From Pseudomonas sp. 7SR1 (GTDB lineage: Bacteria; Pseudomonadota; Gammaproteobacteria; Pseudomonadales; Pseudomonadaceae), in the NCBI RefSeq assembly GCF_900156465.1, contig NZ_LT707064.1:2636501-2700500 (forward strand): a stretch of DNA of 64,000 nt. Reading direction: 5' to 3'. Made by a program: the position numbers and the translations under genes. Of this stretch, positions 17,931-26,403 are shown piece after piece. Below the pieces are notes generated by a model. That model ran no database searches, was not told the DNA's origin, and saw only the letters and a program-made list of their open reading frames with translations. Numbering within the stretch: position 1 is the stretch's first letter; each line of letters begins with the position of its first letter.

Positions 17931-17992
17931 TGTAGTCTTTTTGTAGCCATTTGTAGCACTCCCTTCAATACCTTCCCGTTTACCGCTAGTCT
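17931..17992 (+). promoter_or_regulatory. candidate promoter with phased TGTAG repeats for the MalT-like gene
   Basis: Three TGTAG copies begin at 17931, 17942 and 17952, spaced 11 and 10 bases, so they lie on one face of the helix. They end just before a weak -35 (TTCAAT, 17964-17969), 17 bases of spacer and -10 TAGTCT (17987-17992). The layout is that of an activator-dependent promoter, and MalT relatives are known to bind direct repeats. Autoregulation is inference. Confidence 0.4.
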
Positions 17993-18038
17993 GCGAAAAT
18001 CTGCAACGCCGCCATCCGTAATTCAACAAGAGCCGGCC

Positions 18039-20777
18039 ATGACTGATTTGTCTGCACCTGCACACTCTGACCGCGCAGCCATCGCGGTACGGGACGGGCG
18101 CTTCTACCGACCGCCGCTGCCCGATGGGCACGTCGCGCGTCCACGGTTGTGCGAGCGCTTGAGCGCGGGGCTCGGTGGTCGGTTGCTGCTGGTGAGTGCA
18201 CCGGCGGGGTTCGGGAAAAGCTCCCTGGCCGTGGAGTTCTGCCAGAGCCTGCCGGCCCATTGGCAAAGCCTCTGGCTGGGTCTCAATACCCGCGATAGCG
18301 ACCCGGGGCGTTTCCTGGAGCGGCTGCTCGAAGGGCTCCAGGCCTTTTTCCCCCAGTTGGGAGGCCGTGCGCTGGGGTTGCTGAAGATGCGTCAGCGCCA
18401 CCAACCCTTCGCGTTCGAAGAGTGGCTCGACGGCCTGCTGGATGAACTGACCACCCACCTGTCGCCCTGCTTCCCCTTGCTGCTGGTGCTCGACGATTAT
18501 CACCTGGCCCAGGGCGCCGTCCTGGATCGTTGCCTGCAGTTTTTCCTCAACCACCTGCCTGACGGATTACTGGTGCTGGTTACCAGCCGCCAGAGACCGG
18601 ACTGGCATCTGGCGCGCCTGCGCCTGTCGCGGCAACTGCTCGAACTGAACGAGCAGGACCTGCGCCTGACTCACGACGAAGCCCAGATACTGCTCGAGCA
18701 TCACAGCATTTCGTTGCGCGGCGAAGCCCTGGAGAATCTCATCCAGCGCAGCGAAGGCTGGGTGGCGGGGTTGCGTTTCTGGCTGCTGGCGGCCTCCGAA
18801 GCCGGCACCGAGGGCCGATTGCCCCAGGCGCTGCATGGCGGGGAAGGGCTGATCCGCGATTATCTGCTGGAGGAAGTGATCGACTGCCTGCCTGCCGATG
18901 TGCAGGCGTTCCTCTACGACACCGCGCCGCAGGAGCGCTTCTGCAGCGAGTTGTGCGACGCCGTGCGTGAAGCCCATGACAGCGCCGAGATCCTGCGCTA
19001 CCTGGCGGCCCACCAGGTCTTTCTGGTGCCATTGGACGAACATGGTCGCTGGTATCGTTATCACCATCTGTTCTCCGATCTGCTGCGCAGCCGTCCCAGC
19101 GAGTCGGCCATGGTGCCCGCGGCCACCTTGCACCTGCGGGCCTGTCGCTGGTTCAACGCCCAAGGCCTGATCGACGAGGCCGTGGAACAGGCCTTGCGGG
19201 CAGGGCACCTGGACGTGGCGGCAAACCTGGTGCAGAACCTTTCGGAAGAGCAATTGCTGGCCGAGCAGAACGTCGGCATGTTGCTGCGCTGGAAAATGGA
19301 CCTGCCGGACAGCCTGCTCATCAGTACGCCTCGGCTCATCGTGCTCTACAGCTGGGCGCTGGGGCTGGCCTGCCAACTGGATGCGGCCGAGGAGCTGGCC
19401 GCCCACTTGAGTCGTTTCCTGCCGGCGCCTTCGGCTACCGCGCAGAAGTCCATGCTTGCCCAGTGGCTGGCGCTGAGCGGTATCGTCGCCCGAGGGCGTG
19501 GGGATCGTGAGGCCACGGTGCGTTATTGCACCGAAGCCCTGGAGAGCCTGCCGCAAAAGCGCTATGGCCAGCGCCTGATGTGTCTGTCCACACTCTCGAA
19601 CCTGGCGATTGCCGACGGCGACCTGTGGCGTGCACGCAACCTGAATCGCGATTCCCTGGAACTGGCGCAGCGGGTCGGCAACCCCTTGTTCGAAGCCCTG
19701 GCCCATTACGATCGCGCCCGGGTGCTGCAGGCCCGGGGGGAAATCGTGCGGGCACTGGATGAGGTGCGCCAGGGCCAGCAGCGCCTGCACAAGCTGTCGC
19801 CACAACGGCTGTATGCGGTGCGGGCGCGGTTGACCCTCTACGAGGGCTTCCTGCTGACCTTGCGCATGCAGCCCGAGGCCGGACTGACGCGGTTGCAGGC
19901 GGGCCTCACCGAAGCCCGCGCCTGTCGCGATATCAGCGTTTTGATTGGCCATTGCGTGATCGCAAGGGTCGAAGGCCATAACGGCGAGTTTGCCCGCGCT
20001 TTCGCCGAACTGGCCGAGGCCGAACGCCTGATGCATATCTGGGACGTTCCGCCGGTCTACTACCTGGCGATGATCACCCTGGTCAAATGCGAGCTCTGGC
20101 TGGCCCAGGGACGCACCGATCTCGCCGAGGCCTGGCTGTTGCGGTTGGGGCGGACCTACACGGGCGAGCGGGCCGCCGCGCCGCCGGAGTTCCATCCGCA
20201 ATTGCCGTTGCATGTGGAATTGCAGCAGGCCGTACTGGAATCCATCCGGGGCCAACCGATGCTGGCCGAAGGGCGGCTCAATGCCTTGCTCGAACATGGC
20301 CAGCAGACCGGTCGGCAGATGCTCAGCGTGATGGCGCTGAACCAGAAAGTGGCGCTGCTGTTGAGCATCGGCCGCGAGCCGGCCGCTCGCAGTGCCCTGG
20401 CCCAGGCGTTCGACGCCGCCGCCGGCGGTGTGCTGCAACCGTTCCAATGGCTATTGGCCGAGGAACATCGGGACTGGCTGCGTGAGCAACTGCTGCACGC
20501 GCCGTCCACGCCCCTGTGCCAGAGCCTGCTGGAGCGCCTGCCGTCGGCGACGGCGCAAGCAGCCGATGCCCCGGCGCCTGTCGAAGCCCTCAGCAGCCGC
20601 GAGCGCGCGGTGTTGCAACTGATTGCCCGAGGCTGTTCGAACCAGGAAATCAGCGAGCAACTGTTCATTTCGCTGCACACCGTCAAGACCCACGCCAGCC
20701 ACATCAACAGCAAGCTTGGCGTGGAGCGGCGTACCCAGGCCGTGGCGCGGGCGAAGGAGTTGGGGTTGCTGGGCTGA
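18039..20777 (+). CDS. MalT-type LuxR-family ATP-dependent transcriptional regulator
   Basis: A 912-residue STAND-class regulator. A P-loop (SAPAGFGKSSLA, residues 53-64) and a Walker B (LLLVLDDYH, 147-155) mark the N-terminal ATPase. A long helical TPR-like region (about 340-830) follows for inducer sensing. The C-terminal LuxR helix-turn-helix is at about 847-910 (LSSRERAVLQLIARG ... VKTHASHINSKLGV). Such proteins oligomerise on ATP and inducer and activate transcription. Adjacent to the DUF1302/DUF1329/acyl-CoA ligase genes it is the obvious candidate regulator of that locus. The inducer is unknown. Upstream repeats at 17931-17956 may be its own site. Confidence 0.88.
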   Translation: MTDLSAPAHSDRAAIAVRDGRFYRPPLPDGHVARPRLCERLSAGLGGRLLLVSAPAGFGKSSLAVEFCQSLPAHWQSLWLGLNTRDSDPGRFLERLLEGLQAFFPQLGGRALGLLKMRQRHQPFAFEEWLDGLLDELTTHLSPCFPLLLVLDDYHLAQGAVLDRCLQFFLNHLPDGLLVLVTSRQRPDWHLARLRLSRQLLELNEQDLRLTHDEAQILLEHHSISLRGEALENLIQRSEGWVAGLRFWLLAASEAGTEGRLPQALHGGEGLIRDYLLEEVIDCLPADVQAFLYDTAPQERFCSELCDAVREAHDSAEILRYLAAHQVFLVPLDEHGRWYRYHHLFSDLLRSRPSESAMVPAATLHLRACRWFNAQGLIDEAVEQALRAGHLDVAANLVQNLSEEQLLAEQNVGMLLRWKMDLPDSLLISTPRLIVLYSWALGLACQLDAAEELAAHLSRFLPAPSATAQKSMLAQWLALSGIVARGRGDREATVRYCTEALESLPQKRYGQRLMCLSTLSNLAIADGDLWRARNLNRDSLELAQRVGNPLFEALAHYDRARVLQARGEIVRALDEVRQGQQRLHKLSPQRLYAVRARLTLYEGFLLTLRMQPEAGLTRLQAGLTEARACRDISVLIGHCVIARVEGHNGEFARAFAELAEAERLMHIWDVPPVYYLAMITLVKCELWLAQGRTDLAEAWLLRLGRTYTGERAAAPPEFHPQLPLHVELQQAVLESIRGQPMLAEGRLNALLEHGQQTGRQMLSVMALNQKVALLLSIGREPAARSALAQAFDAAAGGVLQPFQWLLAEEHRDWLREQLLHAPSTPLCQSLLERLPSATAQAADAPAPVEALSSRERAVLQLIARGCSNQEISEQLFISLHTVKTHASHINSKLGVERRTQAVARAKELGLLG

Positions 20778-20785
20778 GTGTGTTC

Positions 20786-20947
20786 CAGGCTCTGTACGAA
20801 AACTGCCTGCGCGACGATCATGCTGCGTTGAAAACAGGCTCATGCGCGAGTCCGATCGGAATGCTCATCTACAATCAGTCAACTCCGCTTTCTTGTCGGT
20901 TTTCGCCGTGCCTGATTACCGCTTGGCGACGTTTCGTATAGAGCCTG
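20786..20947. mobile_element. MITE-like element with 16-bp terminal inverted repeats
   Basis: A 162-bp segment is bounded by CAGGCTCTGTACGAAA on the left and TTTCGTATAGAGCCTG on the right, which are complementary at 15 of 16 positions. It has no coding capacity. It begins nine bases after the MalT-like gene stop. No target duplication is obvious. The ends resemble those of Pseudomonas IS elements beginning GGCTCTGTACG, so it may be mobilised in trans or be an internally deleted copy. Confidence 0.6.
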
Positions 20948-21003
20948 ATGATGTCGAGAGGCTCCGTGGCGATAACGGCCAGGGGCAGTAGAGGAATGAA
21001 TCG

Positions 21004-21504
21004 ATGTTACCCAGCTGCAAGACCATTCAATCTCCCGTGGGTCAACTGATCCTCGTAGCCCGGGAGACGAAACTGGCCGCCGTCCTGTGGGAAAACGAAC
21101 GACTCAACCGCGTGCGCCTGGGGCCCCTGGAAGAAGACAGCCAGCACCCGGTGCTCAAGGAAACCGAACGCCAGCTCATGGAGTATTTCGCCGGCCAGCG
21201 TCGCCGTTTCGAGCTGGAGCTGGACTTTGCCGGTACGGATTTCCAGGTGCGGGTCTGGCAGGCGCTGCTGGGCATTCCTTTTGGCGAAACCCGCAGTTAC
21301 CGCGACATCGCCATCCAGATCGGCCAACCGACCGCCGTGCGAGCGGTGGGCGCCGCCAATGGCCGCAATCCCATCTCGATCATCGCACCGTGCCACCGTG
21401 TCATCGGCACTTCCGGCAGTCTCACCGGTTTCGCCGGCGGGCTCGCCGCCAAGCAGTTGCTGCTCAGCCTCGAGGGCCAGCAAACCCTGCAACTGGCGTT
21501 CTGA
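21004..21504 (+). CDS. ogt: methylated-DNA--protein-cysteine S-methyltransferase
   Basis: A 166-residue DNA repair protein that removes O6-alkyl groups from guanine (and from O4-alkyl thymine) by transferring them to its own Cys. The acceptor motif PCHRVIG has Cys130. The helix-turn-helix arginine finger region (RAVGAANGRNP) precedes it. The length suits the Ogt/MGMT type without the AdaA domain. The ATG follows AGAGGAATGAATCG. The gene stands alone after a MITE-like element and ends at a strong terminator. Confidence 0.9.
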   Translation: MLPSCKTIQSPVGQLILVARETKLAAVLWENERLNRVRLGPLEEDSQHPVLKETERQLMEYFAGQRRRFELELDFAGTDFQVRVWQALLGIPFGETRSYRDIAIQIGQPTAVRAVGAANGRNPISIIAPCHRVIGTSGSLTGFAGGLAAKQLLLSLEGQQTLQLAF

Positions 21505-21526
21505 GCCGGCCGCTGCGCGAGCTCAA

Positions 21527-21567
21527 GAAAAAGCCCGCCGGGATCACAGGATCGGGGCGGGCTTTTT
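21527..21567. terminator. bidirectional intrinsic terminator between ogt and zapG
   Basis: AAAAAGCCCGCC and GGGCGGGCTTTTT enclose a 15-base loop. Runs of A on one side and T on the other allow termination of both the plus-strand ogt and the minus-strand zapG transcripts, which converge here. Confidence 0.9.
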
Positions 21568-21582
21568 CGTGTCGCTGCCTGA

Positions 21583-22020
21583 TTACTTTTTCAAGCCGTA
21601 ATGCTCATCGAGCATGCCGGGGGAGTTGGGCGCCTTGGGCGCGTAGTCCCGTGGCGGTTCCTGAACCTCTCGTGGCGGGGTCAGGCGTTCCCGGGGAGCC
21701 TGTCCTGCATCGGCGTGCAGGGCGGCCAGCAGGCGTTGGCGAGTCTGCTCGTCCAGGGCCAGGCGGTTGGCGCCCTCGGACAGGTGATCCTGGACATCCT
21801 GGTAGCTCTGGGTGAGTTTCTTCACCAGGGCAGCGGTGCTGTTGAAGTGAGTGACCACTTCATTCTGATAACTGTCGAAACGTTCCTGGATGTCGTCCAG
21901 CTGGCGTTGCGTGCTGTTGGGCACCGCATTGGGCAGCAGTCGGGCAAGCAGGAATCCAATGGCGACACCGGCGACCAGGGCAAGAGTCGGCAACAACCAA
22001 ACTAAGAGCGAGTGTTCCAC
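21583..22020 (-). CDS. zapG: YhcB/ZapG (DUF1043) envelope biogenesis protein
   Basis: A 145-residue membrane-anchored protein. One N-terminal transmembrane helix (about residues 6-28, with G-V-A-I-G-F) is followed by a coiled coil (about 35-95, QRQLDDIQERFDSYQNEV) and a Pro-rich tail. YhcB/ZapG of E. coli interacts with division and cell-shape proteins and affects envelope growth. Length and layout match. The ATG at 22020 begins directly before the membrane helix. It is convergent with ogt and divergent from the alpha/beta hydrolase gene. Confidence 0.82.
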   Translation of the reverse strand: MEHSLLVWLLPTLALVAGVAIGFLLARLLPNAVPNSTQRQLDDIQERFDSYQNEVVTHFNSTAALVKKLTQSYQDVQDHLSEGANRLALDEQTRQRLLAALHADAGQAPRERLTPPREVQEPPRDYAPKAPNSPGMLDEHYGLKK

Positions 22021-22168
22021 GAGTCCTTCCTCTATAAACGGCTTTGCTTTACGTTAACGGCTCGGACCTGCGCTGTATACCGCGAAGAACATCGCAATCA
22101 TGCCAGGCACAGACTTTTAGCTAGACGAGTCGACCCAATTCGGGGTCACGGAGTTCTTTCCCTTGCTT

Positions 22169-22798
22169 ATGCGCGAAACCCCTGTAGTCATCGATGGCCC
22201 AGTGGGCCAACTGGAAGCCTTGTACCTGGACAGCGAGGCGCCCCGCGGCCTGGCGCTGATCTGCCACCCGAACCCGGTGCAGGGCGGGACCATGCTCAAC
22301 AAAGTGGTGTCGACCCTGCAGCGCACCGCCCGGGATGCCGGCCTGGTTACCTTGCGTTTCAATTATCGTGGCGTTGGCGCCAGCGCCGGCAGCCACGACA
22401 TGGGCACCGGCGAAGTGGACGATGCCCAGGCTGCGGCGGCGTGGCTGCGGGAAAAACACCCTGGCTTGCCCCTGACCCTGTTCGGTTTTTCCTTCGGCGG
22501 CTTCGTCGCTGCCAGCCTTGGCGGACGGCTCGAAGCCCAGGGCCAGTCGCTCAAGCACCTGTTCATGGTGGCCCCGGCGGTGATGCGCCTGGATGAACAG
22601 TCGCCCCTGCCGACCGGCGGTGCGTTGACCGTGATCCAGCCGGAAGACGACGAAGTGGTCGAGCCCCGCCTGGTCTACGAATGGTCCGATGCGCTCCAAC
22701 GCCCCCATGAGCTGCTGAAAGTGGCAGAATGCGGACACTTTTTTCATGGCAAGCTGACCGATCTCAAGGATCTTCTCCTGCCGCGCCTCTCGAACTGA
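22169..22798 (+). CDS. alpha/beta hydrolase
   Basis: A 209-residue cytoplasmic alpha/beta hydrolase of the small dienelactone-hydrolase-like type. The oxyanion region CHPNPVQGGTM is near residue 33, and the nucleophile elbow GFSFGG has the Ser near residue 111. An acidic residue in PEDDEV (about 155) and His in CGHFFHG (about 190) complete the triad. The substrate is unknown. The ATG at 22169 gives the common family N-terminus MRETPV, but a TTG at 22163 is better spaced from GGAG and could be the true start. trpS begins 24 bases downstream, so they are likely cotranscribed. Confidence 0.8.
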   Translation: MRETPVVIDGPVGQLEALYLDSEAPRGLALICHPNPVQGGTMLNKVVSTLQRTARDAGLVTLRFNYRGVGASAGSHDMGTGEVDDAQAAAAWLREKHPGLPLTLFGFSFGGFVAASLGGRLEAQGQSLKHLFMVAPAVMRLDEQSPLPTGGALTVIQPEDDEVVEPRLVYEWSDALQRPHELLKVAECGHFFHGKLTDLKDLLLPRLSN

Positions 22799-22822
22799 CA
22801 GCAGCCTGACAAGCGATAACCC

Positions 22823-24178
22823 ATGACCACTCGTACCCGCATCCTGACCGGCATCACCACCACCGGCACCCCGCACCTGGGCAACTACGCTGGCGCCATC
22901 CGCCCGGCGATCCTTGCCAGCCGCGACAGCAATGCCGATTCGTTCTACTTCCTGGCGGATTACCATGCCCTGATCAAGTGCGATGATCCGCTGCGCATCC
23001 AGCGCTCGCGCCTGGAGATCGCCGCGACCTGGCTGGCCGGCGGCCTGGATGTGAACCGCGTGACCTTTTATCGCCAGTCCGATATTCCCGAGATCCCGGA
23101 ACTGACCTGGTTGCTGACCTGCGTCGCCGCCAAGGGCCTGCTCAACCGCGCCCATGCGTACAAGGCCTCGGTGGACAAGAACGTCGAGGCCGGTGAAGAC
23201 CCGGACGCCGGCATCACCATGGGCCTGTACAGCTATCCGGTGCTGATGGCCGCCGACATTCTGATGTTCAATGCTCACAAGGTGCCGGTCGGTCGTGACC
23301 AGATCCAGCACGTTGAAATGGCCCGGGACATCGGCCAGCGCTTCAATCACCTGTTCGGCCAGGGCAAGGAGTTCTTCACCCTGCCCGAGGCACTGATCGA
23401 GGAGAGCGTCGCCACGCTGCCGGGCCTGGACGGTCGCAAGATGTCCAAGAGCTACGACAACACCATCCCTCTGTTCAGCAGCGCCAAGGACATGAAAGAG
23501 GCGATCTCGCGGATCGTCACCGACTCCCGCGCCCCGGGCGAAGCGAAGGATCCGGACACCTCGCACTTGTTCACGTTGTTCCAGGCGTTCGCCACCCCGG
23601 AGCAGGCCGCCGAGTTCCGTAGCGAGCTGTTGCAGGGCCTGGGTTGGGGCGAGGCCAAGAACCGTCTGTTCCTGCTGCTGGACGAACAGTTGGGGGAGTC
23701 CCGAGAGCGTTATCACCAGTTGATCGAGCGTCCGGCGGACCTGGAAGACCTCCTGCAACTGGGCGCGAAGAAAGCCCGGGCCGTGGCGACGCCGTTTCTC
23801 AACGAGCTGCGCGAAGCCGTCGGCCTGCGCTCGTTCGTCAGCCAGGTCAAGGTGGCCGCCAGCACGAAGAAGAAAGCCGCCAAGGCTGCGCGCTTCGTCA
23901 GCTTCCGCGAGGACGACGGCAGCTTCCGCTTCCGGTTGCTGGCGGCCGATGGCGAGCAATTGCTGTTGTCTCGTCATTTTGCCGATGGCAAGACGGCCGG
24001 CCAGGTCACCAAGCAACTGCAATCCGGCCAACCCTTGGACGTGCGCAGCGAGGCATTGGCCTTCAGTGTCTGGCTCGAAGGTGAATGCGTGGCAGACAGC
24101 CCGGCGTTCGCGGACGAAGCCGCCCGGGATGCCGCCATCGAGGCGCTGCACGTTGCGCTGACACCCGCGCAGGACTGA
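22823..24178 (+). CDS. trpS: tryptophanyl-tRNA synthetase with C-terminal extension
   Basis: A 451-residue class I synthetase that charges tRNA-Trp. The HIGH-like signature is TGTPHLGNYAGA (about residues 13-24) and the KMSKS loop is GRKMSKSYDN (about 203-212). E. coli TrpS has about 334 residues. This protein carries about 110 more at the C-terminus (from about 340), starting in a Lys-rich linker (STKKKAAKAARF) and continuing as an independent-looking domain. I recall the same long form in P. aeruginosa, so it is a pseudomonad feature. The gene follows the hydrolase closely, and a hairpin at 24198 separates it from zapE. Confidence 0.92.
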   Translation: MTTRTRILTGITTTGTPHLGNYAGAIRPAILASRDSNADSFYFLADYHALIKCDDPLRIQRSRLEIAATWLAGGLDVNRVTFYRQSDIPEIPELTWLLTCVAAKGLLNRAHAYKASVDKNVEAGEDPDAGITMGLYSYPVLMAADILMFNAHKVPVGRDQIQHVEMARDIGQRFNHLFGQGKEFFTLPEALIEESVATLPGLDGRKMSKSYDNTIPLFSSAKDMKEAISRIVTDSRAPGEAKDPDTSHLFTLFQAFATPEQAAEFRSELLQGLGWGEAKNRLFLLLDEQLGESRERYHQLIERPADLEDLLQLGAKKARAVATPFLNELREAVGLRSFVSQVKVAASTKKKAAKAARFVSFREDDGSFRFRLLAADGEQLLLSRHFADGKTAGQVTKQLQSGQPLDVRSEALAFSVWLEGECVADSPAFADEAARDAAIEALHVALTPAQD

Positions 24179-24197
24179 TTCGAAGCACCACCCGACC

Positions 24198-24221
24198 ATC
24201 GGCCCGAATAAGGGCCGATTG
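24198..24221 (+). terminator. hairpin between trpS and zapE
   Basis: ATCGGCCC and GGGCCGAT pair around AGAATAA-like loop bases. The following T content is low, so it is a weak terminator or a processing site between two genes read in the same direction. Confidence 0.4.
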
Positions 24222-24279
24222 CCATTCCTCGGGGCCGTCGCTACAGTGGCTGCCCGTTTTTGTTGCCTTGCTAACGAAT

Positions 24280-25374
24280 ATGACACCCCTAGAACGATAT
24301 CAAGCTGATCTGAAACGCCCGGAGTTCTTCCACGACGCAGCCCAGGAAACGGCAGTGCGGCACTTGCAGCGCCTGTACGATGACTTGATCGCCGCGTCGA
24401 ACAACAAGCCGGGCTTGTTGGGCAAACTGTTCGGCAAGAAGGAGCAGGCACCGGTCAAGGGCCTGTACTTCTGGGGTGGCGTGGGCCGTGGCAAGACCTA
24501 CCTGGTGGACACGTTCTTCGAAGCGCTGCCGTTCAAGGAAAAGACCCGGACGCACTTCCACCGCTTCATGAAGCGGGTGCACGAAGAAATGAAGACCCTG
24601 GGCGGCGAGAAGAACCCGCTGACCATCATCGCCAAGCGTTTTGCCAGCGAAACACGGGTGATCTGCTTCGACGAATTCTTTGTCTCCGATATCACCGATG
24701 CCATGATCCTCGGCACCTTGATGGAGGAGTTGTTCAAGAATGGCGTGACCCTGGTCGCCACCTCCAACATCGTGCCGGACGGCCTCTACAAGGACGGCCT
24801 GCAGCGAGCGCGCTTCCTGCCAGCCATTGCGCTGATCAAGGAACACACGGAAATCGTCAACGTCGACAGCGGCGTCGACTATCGCCTGCGTCATCTCGAG
24901 CAGGCGGAACTGTTCCATTACCCCCTGGATGCCGCTGCCGAAGAAAGCCTGCGCAAGAGCTTCCGTGCCCTGACACCGGAATGCACCCAGGCGGTCGAAA
25001 ACGACGTGCTGATCATCGAGAATCGCGAGATCCGTGCCATTCGCACCTGTGACGACGTGGCCTGGTTCGACTTCCGCGAGCTGTGCGACGGCCCTCGTAG
25101 CCAGAACGACTACATCGAACTGGGCAAGATCTTCCATGCCGTGCTGCTCAGTGGCGTCGAACAGATGAGCGTCACCACCGACGACATCGCTCGCCGCTTC
25201 ATCAACATGGTGGACGAATTCTACGACCGCAACGTCAAGTTGATCATCTCGGCCGAAGTCGAACTCAAGGACCTCTACACCGGCGGTCGCCTGACCTTCG
25301 AATTCCAGCGGACCCTGAGTCGCCTGCTGGAAATGCAATCCCACGAGTTCCTGTCGCGGGCGCACAAGCCGTAG
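24280..25374 (+). CDS. zapE: cell division ATPase ZapE
   Basis: A 364-residue AFG1/ZapE-family P-loop ATPase, which in E. coli associates with FtsZ rings and promotes constriction under stress. Walker A is GGVGRGKTYLVD (about residues 67-78), Walker B is VICFDEFFVSD (about 127-137), and the arginine-finger region TLVATSNIVPDGLYKDGLQR follows. The ATG at 24280 is placed before the family N-terminus TPLERYQADL. A longer open frame upstream lacks homology. A strong terminator follows at 25393. Confidence 0.9.
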   Translation: MTPLERYQADLKRPEFFHDAAQETAVRHLQRLYDDLIAASNNKPGLLGKLFGKKEQAPVKGLYFWGGVGRGKTYLVDTFFEALPFKEKTRTHFHRFMKRVHEEMKTLGGEKNPLTIIAKRFASETRVICFDEFFVSDITDAMILGTLMEELFKNGVTLVATSNIVPDGLYKDGLQRARFLPAIALIKEHTEIVNVDSGVDYRLRHLEQAELFHYPLDAAAEESLRKSFRALTPECTQAVENDVLIIENREIRAIRTCDDVAWFDFRELCDGPRSQNDYIELGKIFHAVLLSGVEQMSVTTDDIARRFINMVDEFYDRNVKLIISAEVELKDLYTGGRLTFEFQRTLSRLLEMQSHEFLSRAHKP

Positions 25375-25392
25375 GGTGATTCGGAAAACAGG

Positions 25393-25419
25393 AAGGGCCT
25401 GCGATCGCAGGCCTTTTTT
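25393..25419 (+). terminator. intrinsic terminator of zapE
   Basis: GGGCCTGC and GCAGGCCT pair around ATCG (a continuous palindrome) and are followed by TTTTTT, 19 bases after the zapE stop codon. Confidence 0.92.
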
Positions 25420-25451
25420 GTGCGCGCCAGATCAGCAGTTCACGGATAACC

Positions 25452-25530
25452 CTGTGGCAGCGAGCTTGCTCGCGCTGGCGTCTTGTCAGTCAACATCAGT
25501 GCTGCCGAACCATCGCCATCGCGAGCAAGC
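25452..25530. repeat. REP doublet, left part interrupted by an IS
   Basis: The first REP copy is intact (CTGTGGCAGCGAGCTTGCTC). The second inverted copy begins ATCGCGAGCAAGC and is cut at 25530 by the insertion sequence. It resumes at 26774 as AGCTCGCTCCCACAGGG. Removing the element and one AGC restores a standard REP doublet. Confidence 0.85.
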
Positions 25531-25566
25531 TGAACTGGTCAAGTAATCTTGGACACCAGTTAAGGC

Positions 25567-26403
25567 TTACGCCGCCAGCCGTTCTTTGGCGACCGGTGAC
25601 CGATAGTCGTTGTAGCTATGAGGCCTGACGGTGTTGTAGCGCGATACATAGCGCTGCACATCCGCTCGGGCTTCATGCTCGGATTCGTAGCCTGTTTCGG
25701 GTACCCACTCTGATTTCAGACTTCCAAAGAAACGCTCCATTGGGGCGTTGTCCCAGCATTCGCCTTTACGACTCATGCTCTGCTGTAGCCCGTGTTCCAT
25801 CAGTACATTCCTGAATTTATGGCTGGTGTACTGGCAACCCTGGTCGGAGTGAAACAGCACGTTTGCAGGGCGACGGCGCACTTCAACCGCCATTCGTAGA
25901 GCTTCGCAGGTCAACGTGGCATCGGAGATCATCGAAAACGCCCAACCCACCACCCGGCGAGCATACAAATCCAGAACCGCCGCGAAGTACAGCCATCGCT
26001 TGCCCACCTTGATGTACGTCACGTCTCCACACCACACCTGATTAACCGCCGTCACATCAAACTTGCGCTTGAGTATGTGTGGCGCCACCAGCGCTTCCAC
26101 CCCTGGTGACTTGTACTTATGACGCCTGCGCTGACGACTGACAATGCCTGCCTCTCGCATCAAACTGCGAGCCATAAACCGCCCGACACTGTGTCCGCTG
26201 GCTTGCAACTGCTTGGCCAAGGTGCGGGCCCCCGCCGACTCTCTCGACGCCTTGTGATGCTTGACCAGCACGGCCTTGAGCTTTTCTCGCCGAGGATTCA
26301 CTTTGTCTTGGCGCTGACGCCAGGCGTAAAAGCTGCTGCGGTTGATGCCAAGCACCCGACAGCACTCATTGACGCCGTATTGCTCGCCCAGCTCACAGAT
26401 CAA
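25567..26403 (-). CDS. IS3-family transposase OrfB (catalytic domain)
   Basis: A 278-residue frame with the retroviral-integrase-like DDE core: first Asp in WCGDVTY (about 124), second Asp in HSDQG (about 184) and Glu in NAPMERFFGSLKSE (about 219). An N-terminal HTH_21 region (residues 30-90) precedes it. The TTG at 26403 overlaps the orfA stop, but the main product is expected to be an OrfAB fusion made by -1 frameshifting at 26445-26451, since the frame is open from there. Confidence 0.92.
   Translation of the reverse strand: MICELGEQYGVNECCRVLGINRSSFYAWRQRQDKVNPRREKLKAVLVKHHKASRESAGARTLAKQLQASGHSVGRFMARSLMREAGIVSRQRRRHKYKSPGVEALVAPHILKRKFDVTAVNQVWCGDVTYIKVGKRWLYFAAVLDLYARRVVGWAFSMISDATLTCEALRMAVEVRRRPANVLFHSDQGCQYTSHKFRNVLMEHGLQQSMSRKGECWDNAPMERFFGSLKSEWVPETGYESEHEARADVQRYVSRYNTVRPHSYNDYRSPVAKERLAA

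Noticed and set aside
22121..24451. A 776-codon open frame on the minus strand across trpS and the hydrolase gene
   Set aside because: It runs opposite two recognisable genes and has no domain. The codon bias fits the plus strand.
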